A stretch of DNA of 64,000 nucleotides. It comes from Colletotrichum lupini (taxonomy: Eukaryota; Ascomycota; Sordariomycetes; Glomerellales; Glomerellaceae). Below, piece after piece: positions 1 through 10,500 of the stretch. The stretch is from positions 459,227-523,226 of the forward strand of contig NC_064674.1 in assembly GCF_023278565.1 (NCBI RefSeq), in the 5' to 3' direction. The position numbers were made by a program, and so were the translations under genes. Under the pieces are notes generated by a model. It had not been told where the DNA came from, did no database searches, and saw only the letters and a list, made by a program, of their open reading frames with translations. Every line of letters starts with the position of its first letter. Position 1 is the first letter of the stretch.

Positions 1-2229
1 GTTAGAATGCAAACATATGCCTTCAGAACTTCATGCTGGCAATTGCTTTCCCTTAAAAGTGGCCCTTATCTCCCTTATCGTCCGCCGCGACATCACCATC
101 AACATGAATACAATTGCTCAACATCTCGGTAGCCTCCACAGAGCTCGTATGAGCCTCGGCCTGCCCTTTCCTTGACCAATGTCCCTTATTGTGTGGCATG
201 CCGCAGTTCACGACCTGAAATCGGTCGGCATTCATCTCAGTTACTGGTAGTCTCTACCGAGCTTGTGAGGGTGTCGGGTTCGTCTCTGGTCACCTATGGC
301 TGTTTCAGCAATCTACTGCAAAGAATAGGGAAGGCCGGTAACAACGCCAGAAAGGCCTTGATTATCCTGAACTTCGATGCTTGGAGCCTGGAAGCAGCGG
401 TCATTCTTTTCAAGCTCCCCGGACTTTTGAATGATATCGGCATCAGCCGAAACAATGAAGGAGGGAGACGACCCTGCATTCTCGTGGGGTGGACTGATTG
501 GGGATGACTGGAACCCACATCGGGAAACCTGAGCATCCAAGCCGTTGTTGGAGAAGCCATTGACAAGTCGGACAACGGCGGAGTCTCGTGCCGGGCGGGT
601 GAGGGTGCGGCCAACAATTGCCCAACACTCGCGACCCTCTCTCCACGCCTAAAGAAAAGCAACGGCACTGGATTCGTTGGGGATGCGTGGTCGGGCGATG
701 CTCAGATCCGACTCTCGGCTCATGGGAATAATGATGATCATTATGGTTGTGGCGGTCGACGAATTGTGATAGTGCAGACTGAAGAGGCAACTCGGAGATG
801 GGAAGTCGCTGTCTGCCCTGCGCTGAGGAGGGGTGAGTATTTGGGCCAGAAGATAATTGAGGGGAAATTCTTATCTGTTTGGTTTGTCCATTTGCTTTCC
901 CTCTCTGCCGTAAATTTGCTGTCTGTTCTTCGCCGAAGCACATCCTGACATTGAAGAGGAAAGAGAAAAGTCATTGGTGTTAGTGTTGATATTTGACTGC
1001 CATAGCACGACACGTCAGCAGGGTAGTCGTTCGGCTGGCACGAAGACCAATGAACGGTGGTCTGTTGCTGCATACGGAGGTGGAAGGAGGAGGAAGTTGT
1101 TCGACAGAGCCTACGATTCCTCAGAAGTGGTGATATGTAAGTGGAAGGGTCGTTCTTATGGCCCCGGCCGCCTTCCAGATCCACCTTTCCTGCCGACTGC
1201 CCAGAATCTAACATTCACCTTGGGCAGGCAAGACCCAGGGCAATGGACATGACAAAGCACCTGAAAGGTGTTTTCTTGAACGCCTGATTCCGTTAAGGTC
1301 GATCCTTTGCGCCAGCCAGCAAAAAAACAATCACATTCACCACCACATACATGGCATAACCGAGCACACTGTCCGAAGGCAAAGACTGGGAGGAGCAGCA
1401 GTATCTGTCTAGTGCTTTGTCTCGAAACCGGCCACCTGTTACAGCCTGCTTGGAATCCGAACACCTTAATCTCTGACTCAAGCAGTGTCGTGATTGCTTC
1501 AACGGTCCAGCAGGTTCACCGCTCATCACATCAGCCTAACTACACAATCACCAAACTCTCCACAAAAAGCAGGATCACGAAATTGACTCAAGGGACCAAA
1601 AGCAAAACATACAACACCAGATATTCGCTGGTCGTCACCGACCCAACTACTAATCCGGCCCTCATTGGCTTATCTATGGGAGAGCGGACGGGATCCCGAG
1701 TTTTCCAATGGGTATGGTCGTATGTGGTTGTTCGGGAGTGCAGAGTTGACCATAGTCCTTTCCAGACCATGGCACCGAGCCACAGCTGGAAACCGGCGTC
1801 AATGGTGGAACCAAGACATATGCGTTGCAGTATTAGCTGCGTCTGCGTCGAATTGATAGTGTATCATTGCTGAGGTCACGACTCCTTAGAGATAGACGGC
1901 TCAAGGTGGATTCTCATCATTACATCGCAGGAGCCGTGACCATGTCAACGTTGGCGCAAAGATTCTCGTTGGTTGCCCCGGTGCGGCACCAGAATCTTTC
2001 ACACGGCCTATCTCCATCATGGAAGATTTCAATCACGCCGATTCATACTCCGTGTCATGTCCGGCGAAGTGAGAACTAGAAATGTGGAGCACCTCCCACG
2101 GTCGAGAATGCGGGTCGCGAGCCCCCCGGATTCACGCTGGTTCGTCCGGGTCTGGTGATGGTAACGTCTCCACGCGTCCATTCCTTCCATCACGTATCGT
2201 CTGAGAAGCAGGGAATAAAATAACTTAGG
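1..2229. other. Non-RIPed stretch without a recognised gene
   Basis: Base composition is near 50% GC with no RIP signature. Reading frames are short (the longest is about 188 codons, 1307-1873 plus) and overlap open frames on the other strand, so none can be chosen as real. Minus-strand frames at 1293-1529 and 1588-1770 contain short hydrophobic runs that could be remnants of a membrane protein, but no family motif is visible. Confidence 0.5.
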
Positions 2230-2234
2230 GGTAT

Positions 2235-2416
2235 TATCGTATAGTCACTGTAGGGGCATCGACGTATATAAAGAGAACGGTTGTCTATCAGAAATAGGAA
2301 ATAGGCACGAAGCTCGCTCTAATATAGAGGGTATAAGTAAAGTGGGCCTCGGTAATTATATAACCGAGGTTACGTGACGTGCGGTAAGGCCATGGATGGT
2401 TGAAGCTATCACGACA
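2235..2416 (-). mobile_element. Solo LTR, 182-bp family, copy A
   Basis: Read on the minus strand this 182-bp unit starts TGTCGTGAT and ends CGATA (ancestral ...CA). A second copy of exactly 182 bp lies at 32974-33155 in the opposite orientation, and the two align along their whole length. The flanks are GGTAT (2230-2234) and GGTGT (2417-2421), a 5-bp target duplication with one transition, as expected for LTR integration. A TATATAA box and a CCTCGGT/ACCGAGG inverted repeat lie inside. No internal coding region is attached, so it is a solo LTR left by recombination. The superfamily (Copia or Gypsy) cannot be told from the LTR alone. Confidence 0.85.
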
Positions 2417-2421
2417 GGTGT

Positions 2422-4019
2422 CAAATTGCCATGAATCTTAAATTGCCTTCCCGCGCTCGAGCTGCACCTAACGTCTGTTTTCGCCTCGCAGATTCTCGAA
2501 TATCAGTCTCTTAGTCATAGAAATGAATCAAGTTACCTGACATGGTCGGGATATGAATAACACTGTATGTGCTATCGAGTTACTTCCCGTCGCTGGATCT
2601 TATATTCCACCGTTTAACTTAGTGTCACCGCGCTCGCGCATCTAACCACTCAAGCCCAGTTCATCCCCGGCCTCACGCGTCAATCGTCACAAAGTACATA
2701 TCGTTATATCGTTGTATCGTTATATCTTTGCATCTTTGTCATCTTGATCGCGTATGCCTCTCTGAAGACAAAGCGATAAACACAATTCTAGGCGCATATT
2801 CAGACATGCCAAAAGCCATCGCAGGTCTTATTTTCACGATTCTATCAACGCCTTCTATCAAGCTCATGGGATTTGTTCACTGAGAAGCCTCCTGCATGGT
2901 AAATATAGATCAGGGATTTTCAAGGGATCTGAAATGTTAGGCGCCATTTTTGCTTCGTCCACGCGTAGCATAGAGTGACCAGGTCTCGGGATGAGGAAAA
3001 ATGCGCGGGAGGAGGATGAACAAGGCCGATCCTCGAAGCGGATTTACGCATTTTGGAATTCGGGACAACAAACGATGCCAAACAGATACGGCCATAACAC
3101 CGTGGATCGGAACGCCCAATTCTTGACTGTGGATGAGGTAAGCCGACAATACTTCATGCCTGTCACTGAATGGCCTTTCTGAACATCAAGATCTTCACCG
3201 GCAACCTCAAGCAACATTCAGAATCGTGTCACAAGCACCTTGTTTGCCAGGATTAGGCGGAAGGCTTTTCTCCTAGTCATTACGCGTGGGTGACTCGATC
3301 CTTGCCCGGAAGTGGCAGAGCGAGGTGATTTACCGTCGAATTGGCTGGAGGAGGTGCTTGCCCTTGGATTGGCAGAAGAGGAATTGCTTGAAGAAGTGCC
3401 GAATGGTGCTGTTGTCAGTTCAAGTATTGAAACTTCTGGTACTCTATTGTTTGTCCAACTACTTGCGGTCGGGGTGGCTAAGAAAGGAGACTTACAATCG
3501 GGCTGGCACAAGGGGACACTCACGTCAAATGAGTTAAGCTGGAAGTGACTGAAGGAAGTGCTGAGAGTGCTGGCCTTTGCCGTCGAAGTGGAAGCGTCTG
3601 GAAGTGTCCGGCAACTTCCCGTCGACTGAGAGAAACATCTAGCACTTTTTTCTGTTCATCAAGCCCTCTTCCGGTTGCTGAAGAGCCAGAAACGCGGGAA
3701 CAACAACAAATCTAGGCTTCCTGCTGTTTTAGTAGCAAACAAAGAACATGGACGGTAGGTAGAGGCTTTTTCAAGATCCAAGGGATGCCTTAGAAGGGAA
3801 AAGATGAGGGCTGGAGACTCGGGCAGCTGTTGGATCTCGGTTCTGGTGTTGGAGGGCGCGCAGCGAGTCAACCTTTCTCGGTGGGGAATGGTGAAAGTTG
3901 GATTCTTTCACGGAGGTCTGGCGAAAGGAAGCCTTTTCGCGACGGCCAGCGATCTGGCGATTGAAAGGTTTTCGGTGAAGCTCTTTCCACGGGTAAGTCT
4001 GGCAGATGAAAGCTTACTA
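2422..4019. other. Gene-free stretch
   Basis: No credible coding region is seen. Two overlapping plus-strand frames (3286-3537 and 3312-3548) and an opposing minus-strand frame (3218-3523) compete over the same bases, and none has recognisable motifs. A run of short TCGTTATATCG-like direct repeats lies near 2700-2730. Confidence 0.4.
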
Positions 4020-4515
4020 GGGTGACTTTTCCGCGGCCAAATCTTTTTCTGGCGGAAGGACGCTGTCTGGCATGCTGGAGACCCGAAGAGCTGATTGAAA
4101 GCAGCTCGTTCTGCAGAGCATACTGACAGGATAATAGCTTATCGAAGTGAGAATTCTGGGACGACGTCAACTTGCGGCAGAAGGAGGTGCTAAAAGTGGA
4201 AATTTCCCGAAGCGAGCGGTCAGAAGAAATCCAGCGCAGAGCAATTGACGCTAGAGAGGGTCTTGTCGAAGTGACATCTTCCTTGGGAACTAATGGTCTA
4301 GCCATTGAGGACTTGTCAAAAAGAGCTCCTCCCACAGGTAATTTGTGGCAGAAAGGAGCTTGTTAGAGTGACATCACGGTATCGAGGTCAGCTTCCGGCG
4401 GAAGGAGGCCATCTTCTTAGCGGCCAACATTCTAGCGATCAGTATGGCGATTGGAGTGGCGGCTGGGGGTTTGGAGAAGTGACTTTTACATGGAGGAACT
4501 CGGGCGGAAGGACGT
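4020..4515 (+). repeat. Diverged ~100-bp repeat field
   Basis: Two short motifs recur in alternation: a GAAGTGAC-like motif (near 4022, 4142, 4268, 4367 and 4477) followed some 25-80 bases later by a GGCGGAAGGA-like motif (near 4054, 4172, 4348, 4397 and 4504). Spacing is roughly 100-125 bp. The sequence between motifs is poorly conserved, so this would be an old, strongly diverged tandem repeat. A related unit may start near 3540. Confidence 0.35.
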
Positions 4516-5912
4516 CTGTGTGGTGGAAGGCTGTCTCGATGGCTTCAGACTAGACAACCTGTTGGTCAGTGTCGACGGAGGAGAGATTGAGGTAGCGCAT
4601 ATGGAACGAGTATTGCCAGTCCCGACGGCCTTAATAAGGTAAACAGGAGAAAGGGCTCGTGAGATGGCTCGGAACCGCTTCTTTTGTCGGTCATGCCCCA
4701 GCTGACCTGTGGTGGAAGAGGGCGCTTACTTCAACCACTGCTGAGTGCCCATGTTGGTCTTAACTTCCGTGCGTCCCAGCCGGTACGAGATTCAATGATT
4801 GTAACTTGACTCCTCTGCGTATTGGAGATGTGGACGGAGGAAGTTAGTGGGCAGAGCCTGCAATTCCTCCGCTTGGTGTAAGTACGGCACGACCACCTTC
4901 CGACGTCCCTTTTCTGCCGGTAATAGTACCTTCTTCCAACGTGTTCTTTTTCCCTGGGGTATATCCGGCCGTTTGATTCCCAACAATGGATGGAATAAAA
5001 TCTTTCCTGGCTATTTAATCTAAGGTTCTCTGCTCCTCACACCCTCTGTCACGATCTTTACCGGTATTTGTTGCCCTGTATCTTCGTTTCCTCCTCGTAC
5101 CGCTCGTACTCGTCCTATCATTGGTGGCGACCGCAAAGCCGACGACCTTCCTAACCTAACTCATCCACCCTACAACAACAGCTTCCCTGGCCGTCTCTGA
5201 TGTGTCGACGGATATTCTGCTATCAATAGGCATACGACGCAGGGGAGAAGCTCACAGAGGCCATACCTTAGTTACCCCTTCGTACCTCCTGTACTCTCTC
5301 ACCCAAACATCCTTGGCAGCAGCCGCAGACCCGACGATCTTCCAGTCTCGCCCACCAGAACAGCACCCCTCGCCGTCTCAAAGACGCTGACGGGTAATCC
5401 GCACCTATACGAAGGCTATTCCGCCAGAGACGTTTCTTCCCTAATTAGACAAATCACTCTTCAAGTCGTCATTTTGACTTTAAAAATCAGTCAACACAAA
5501 CGGGAAGGCAGAAGGTGCAGTGGAGGGAAGTTGGCTCTCAAGAAGGTAGGCGCTCCAGACAGGAAGGAGGTGGTTCGACACGCCTTCCTCCGGAAAGTGT
5601 CGGAGAAATAGAGCTCCGGGCCAGAAGTGGCTGTTGCGGCGGTGCAGTGACGTGTAGCCCGACATTTGCTTGAACGAACCTTGCATGGGCGCGAGATATC
5701 CTTGAATTCCCGCCCTTAGTCTACCAGCAGCATTGGGGGCGAGTCAACTGATGTTTGAATCTCCTTCTTGCAGAACTCCGTGAACACTAACGCGAGCAGC
5801 AGCGTCGTCAGTGGCTCGATCTGCAAGTCGGTACCTGCTAATGGCCTTGCCTGGGTACATCAACATGAAGATGGTCTGAGATGTTGCAATGAAGTCCCCG
5901 ATGATTTCCTCA
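4516..5912. other. Gene-free stretch, possible LTR end near 5.13 kb
   Basis: Reading frames are short and unconvincing. At 5009-5131 there is a TATA-like CTATTTAATC, a pyrimidine-rich tract, and then ATTGGTGGCGACCGCAAAG (5121-5139). That last string resembles the LTR end plus primer-binding region of some retrotransposons. No second LTR copy was found in the window, so this is only a suggestion. Confidence 0.3.
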
Positions 5913-7671
5913 CTAAAAATTCTGCCAACCTAGAATCGACAGCCCGACCATCATGGTGAACGAGGTCAGAATCATGAAGATGTGCATATCCCTGTCAAAC
6001 GTGCCATATGCGATGAACAACGGGGAATTCACCGATGTGAAGAATGGGACGACGAGGTTCATACCCAGTTCAGCCCACAGAACCGAGACGAATGACGTCT
6101 CAAGCTCGGTCTCAGGGGCGTGAGAGTACTTGTGGGCGATGCAGTACGGAAGAGACGCCCTGAGTGCCGCCGAAAACCTGGCTTCGAAACTCAAGAAGCA
6201 CCTGAAGGCGGTCGACTACCCGAACACCCAATGACTCCCACCCTTCGCCAGAGTTCCATTCCTTAGCATGAAGAACGCCGTCGCCGGTAAGGGCATCGAG
6301 CTGGTGAACGCACCGTTGAGGTGTGGCTCGTGGTGCGATGTTTCGGAGCACCTAGCCCTCGACGGATATGTCAAGATCAGATCCAGCAGCAAGGCTCCCA
6401 GCACCGTGATTGCTACGGAGTGCATGAGAATGAGGGACACTGACAAGATCGAAAATAAAGAAATGCATAGGCTGAGCGCGCACATATTATCGACCGACGC
6501 CTACTTGTCCGTCGACATTGGGCCCTCGATCAGTGTCCCGGTGTAGGCCTCCGAGACGTGCAACCCTCTTCAAGCCTGTCTCAACCACACGCAAGAAGAA
6601 GTTTATGAACATGCGAAACTCCTCATGCATTCACGAGAACGTCGTCATGAACATGTCCGCTTCTAGCTTGTCAACGGAGTCTGGGTGCTCGGTATCGTAG
6701 AGAAAAGTCTTCTCCCCTATCAGCCCGGTGAGGCCCATTGCCACGTAGTACCTTATGCACTTTCTCGCGCCCAGAGCCCAATGAAACGCCGTGGAATCAA
6801 CGACGACCTTTCTGCTATCCATGATGGACCCCGCGTGGACGACACAGATGCCGGTCGACCTGACCCACAAAATGGCTTTGTGTTTCACGCAGTACTCGTA
6901 CGCCGACTACCAGATGAACAGGTACGTCCTTTTGTTGTCCAGCGGGTCGGGGTTCATCGACTGACGCTTATCGTTGACGAGAATATCGATCATTCCGTAC
7001 GCGTCTAAGATCTCGGATGGCCCCGATGCAGTCAAGGATCTCACGGTCTTTCCAACGGACGCAGCGTTGTTTAACTACACGAGAACCTTAGTCCACCACA
7101 TCGTCAATATGCTCTTGGAGTTGCCGAGGATCCTTCTTCATCACGCTGGCATCATGATGCACAGTCGAGTACTACATCGACCTCTCGTACCCTCAAGACA
7201 TTCATGATGATGCACGTGTATTGGAACTCGTGCTCGTCGGAGACTCTGTGCTCGTCTTCTATATCATGCAGAGGCCCATCGTCTGGCTTCAGCTCGTGAT
7301 GTCGCTCGTCTCCACTCGAAGAGACCAGCCAAGGGGCCTCCCAACTTCTTACACAGCCAGTAGTCGTGCCATACTTCCTCGACGTTCGTCTTGCTCGCCA
7401 TTCTATTGAAACAGTTGACGGTTGACTTGTTCGAGACTCTTTCTATGTCCATTATGACCCCTCTCTGGTGAAGTAGCAGTTCTCGACCATCTTTCAACAC
7501 AAGGCGCACAACACAGCCGTTCAGCCGAAGCAACTCTCTGAGACAATATATCCTGAGACAATATATCCTGAGACATTGTTCCGGATTAGACACGTTGAGG
7601 TCATGCAAACGGCTAAACTTCATCACCCATTCTCCTCGCTTAAGGAGTTTACTGAGAGAATGTAGAATCAA
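5913..7671 (-). pseudogene. Decayed gene remnants with hydrophobic C-terminal half
   Basis: Several minus-strand frames lie head to tail and look like pieces of one coding region broken by frameshifts and stops: 7264-7671 (135 codons), a frame from about 7075 to 6631 open except for one TAG near 6910, 6216-6485, and 5913-6194. The first pieces are soluble-looking. The 6216-6485 and 5913-6194 pieces contain strongly hydrophobic stretches typical of membrane segments, which suggests a soluble N-terminal part followed by a membrane domain. I do not recognise the family. Introns could account for some frame changes, but the in-frame stop argues for decay. The region is not RIPed. The tandem repeat at 7668 begins just beyond its 5' end. 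Confidence 0.3.
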
Positions 7672-8330
7672 GTCCGTCTTGAGACTCCGTCTGTCTTAGG
7701 ACTCCGCCTATCTTAGGACTCCGCCTGTCTTAGGACTCCGCCTGTCTTAGGACTCCGTCCGTCTCAGATCCTTATCTGTCTCAAGTCTTTATCTGTCTCA
7801 GGACTCCGTCTGTCTTAGGACTTCGTCTATCTTAGGACTGCGTCTGTCTTAGGGCTCTGTCTTAGGACTTCGTCTGTCTTAAGACCTCGTCCGTCTTAAG
7901 AGTTTGTTCGTCTGAGGCTTCGTCCGTCCTAGATCCTAGACTTCGTACGTATTAGAGCTTCGTCCTACTTAAGAATCTATCTATCTGAATATTCCGCCCG
8001 TCTCAAGGGGTCATCCGTCTCTGGAAGTTCTTAGTCTCAAGAATCTATCTATCATAAAAACTTTTCCGTCTTAAGAGTCCATCCGTCTTATAATCCGTCC
8101 ATCTTAAGACTACGTCCGTCTTGAGACTACCTTATGTTCGTCTTCAGACTACGTGTATCTTACGTATACGTTTTTACTTTCTCCTAGAATGTCGTCTTAA
8201 GACTAGAGTTGTCTTAAGACTCTGCCTATCTTACGTATATGTCTTTCCTAAGACGTCTAATTTTAGTTTGATATCCGTTTCATGCCCACGTCTGTCTTAT
8301 GATCACGTCTGTCTTGAGACGTTTTACTAG
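7668..8330 (+). repeat. 17-bp minisatellite
   Basis: A tandem array with consensus GACTCCGTCTGTCTTAG. The first units (7681-7760) are nearly identical. Later units diverge (variants such as GACTTCGTCTATCTTAG, and one unit shortened to 13 bp near 7854), and beyond about 7950 the period is barely visible. About 35-40 units fit in the interval. Any reading frame inside it is a repeat artefact. Confidence 0.85.
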
Positions 8331-9662
8331 CATTAAGCTACGAATTATATGCTGCCCTTGATTTCTTGGCCTCCTTCCCCGCCGACGATAGTGGCTCCCT
8401 GGAACACAACATTCCGGCACAAATCATGCAGATCAAAGCTCCATGGGCTAGACATCTCAACGAGTCAGCGGAGAGAGTGTTAGTGGTGCTGGAGTCATCT
8501 TCATAACTCCTGAGCAAGATATTATCCCACATACTTTTTGTTGTACTATCTTTGCATCGAAGAGGTAAACGAAGCACCTATCGTCGGGTTCGCTTTAGCC
8601 CTTGGCATGGATATTAGAGGTGATGAGGTTTTTGGGGCTGCTCAGTTGACAACAAAACAAGTGGCTGGCAGTTTTGCGGTCCAGCAACCTCACTTTTCCC
8701 CCTGATTGTGCAAGGATTCGAAACTTGTACGACGATTTGACAATTTCCCGACTCCTCATAGTCCTCGAGCATCAATATTTCTTCCTTTCTCAGAAGGAAT
8801 GTTGATGGGATTGGCACGAAGATCATACAATGACTGACGTCTAGATTTCGTCAACTGCATGCTTGATTAGAATTTCTTTTCTTATTACAGGGAAGCTGCC
8901 AATTTGTGTGCTTCTATATCTGAGTGGGCTCTGCCCTTGATATGGTAGTTATCTCAACCCCCTGCCTTTTCCCAGTCTTTGCATGTGCAAAAGGTCGGAC
9001 CCACTAGACTGGCAACGGGTAGATCAGGAAAGGTTAGAGGCCGAGGACTTAATCTGAAACCAGGTTTTCGAATTTCCACTTGCTCACCTAATGGTCCAGC
9101 ATAGGGCTCGAATCGTGGCTCTTTTGTCTCCCTCCTGCTGTTGCTCTACGGTTGTGGCCTCATTCTTTGCAAATATGTCTTGAATTCCTAACCCAGCAAT
9201 TGTATGTAGGTGTTGTCCGGGGGCAGAAAGCCATTATGAAAGCTGAACCGAACTTTTTAGAAAAGGGTTTCCAAAGGAAGTGATGTCTCCTAGGCAAGAC
9301 CGCTTTCTTGCACAGATCGACTCCCAAGGAATTGGGGGATTATTAGAATTTGGAACTTGAACTCGAGGCCGGCTAGCCCACATTCCTCAACTCCTCCATC
9401 AGGTCATTGAAATATGGATTGGTCAAGGTGACTAACAAAGCAGGCTCTTTCCTAGCGGGCCTTGCCCGCCTGAGTATTTACGCTAAAGAGCCCAATTCTC
9501 TCAGAACCAGTTATTCCCTTTAATACTTTAACAAAACCTAGAGCATAATCCTGTAAGCTTTTCTATATTCGATTTGCGTTCTTCTAGAACGCGATTAGAG
9601 AACGAAATTTCTACCTTAGAGGACTTAATTAATTTAGGTATTAGCTTATTATAATCGACTAG
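8331..9662. other. Gene-free stretch, becoming AT-rich at its end
   Basis: Short minus-strand frames (8338-8577, 8614-8826) show no recognisable domain. A foldable inverted repeat lies at 9443-9492. RIP-like composition begins around 9540, just before the solo LTR at 9663. Confidence 0.4.
9443..9492. other. Imperfect long hairpin
   Basis: GGCTCTT (9443-9449) pairs with AAGAGCC (9486-9492), and TAGCG (9453-9457) pairs with CGCTA (9481-9485), leaving a 3-base bulge on one side. Inside the loop a second hairpin GCGGGC/GCCCGC (about 9455-9469) is possible as an alternative. The function is unknown. Confidence 0.4.
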
Positions 9663-9868
9663 TATCGGATTAGAAGTCTAATTCGATAGTAGCATATAGC
9701 CGACTATATAAGGGCTAATTAGGGGCCCTATTTATAATTATTATAGCTAGCTTAACCTATAGTTAGAACCTCTTTTTTATATTTATTACGTAAATATTTA
9801 TATAGTTTCATTAATCTCTTTATTAACTTACGGTTCGAACTAACTACTTTATAATAGGGATACTAATA
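9663..9868 (+). mobile_element. Solo LTR of the 205-bp Copia family
   Basis: The sequence matches the 205-bp LTRs at 17321-17525 and 23966-24170 end to end, starting TATCGGATTAG (ancestral TGTCGG) and ending GATACTAATA. Differences are mostly C-to-T or G-to-A, the RIP pattern. No internal element sequence follows, so it is a solo LTR. Its flanks (ACTAG at 9658-9662 and TTTAG at 9869-9873) are not a clean 5-bp duplication, which suggests later mutation or recombination between different copies. Confidence 0.85.
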
Positions 9869-10478
9869 TTTAGTAAATATCGGCTTGTATTAACTAGCTA
9901 GATTCCTATATTTCACTCCTGAAAGCTGCGTTGGAGGTTTGGCTTCTCTTTAGTAGTACTATAGGAGTGCCCTGCTCATCTATTCGGCACTTCCAAGGTT
10001 TCTTAGGGACTCTTTACTATACATAGCTTACAACATGGGTTCTTTTACTTGTTGGCTATTGTTTCCGCTTCTAGACTTTTGAGAGATGGAGATAAATGTC
10101 CGCTTAAGGTCTTGAGCCACTCTTTAGTAAGAACAGCACCTCTTTCTTCGTTTTATGACACTCCTTCTTTATCTTACTAGACGTTAAGCCCTTCGTTCCA
10201 TTACATTCTATTTAAAGGAGCTTACTAACCTGCCTTCTTTCTGTTCTCGGCCTGGTAAGATTTGAGAAACCAGACCTTTGCAGATTCGTCTCTTGCTTTC
10301 CTCACTTCCAACACATCACGTAACTGTTCTCTATAAGTCCGAACCCTTATACCATAAGACGGCTCTCGTTTTTGCATACTTCAATTTGGATGCAATTTCA
10401 CTTCAATTCCGTTTTCTTGCCGTTCTGAGCCGAGCATTACTTTCGTTACGCAGCGAGAAAATGCTATACTCCCGTGTA
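9869..10478. other. Spacer between solo LTR and DNA transposon
   Basis: Ordinary, pyrimidine-rich sequence without a credible gene. An open frame beginning at 10278 runs across the transposon end at 10479 and is therefore not a native gene. CCCGTGTA at 10471-10478 is the left copy of the transposon's target duplication. Confidence 0.5.
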
Positions 10479-10500
10479 CAGCGCTTATACCCATATAAAT
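10479..10500 (+). repeat. Left terminal inverted repeat of hAT-like element
   Basis: CAGCGCTTATACC followed by a similar AT-rich stretch. It pairs with 13649-13670 with 20 of 22 positions matching. Confidence 0.85.

Noticed and set aside
7668..8330. CRISPR-like array
   Set aside because: There are no unique spacers. It is a plain tandem minisatellite in a eukaryote.
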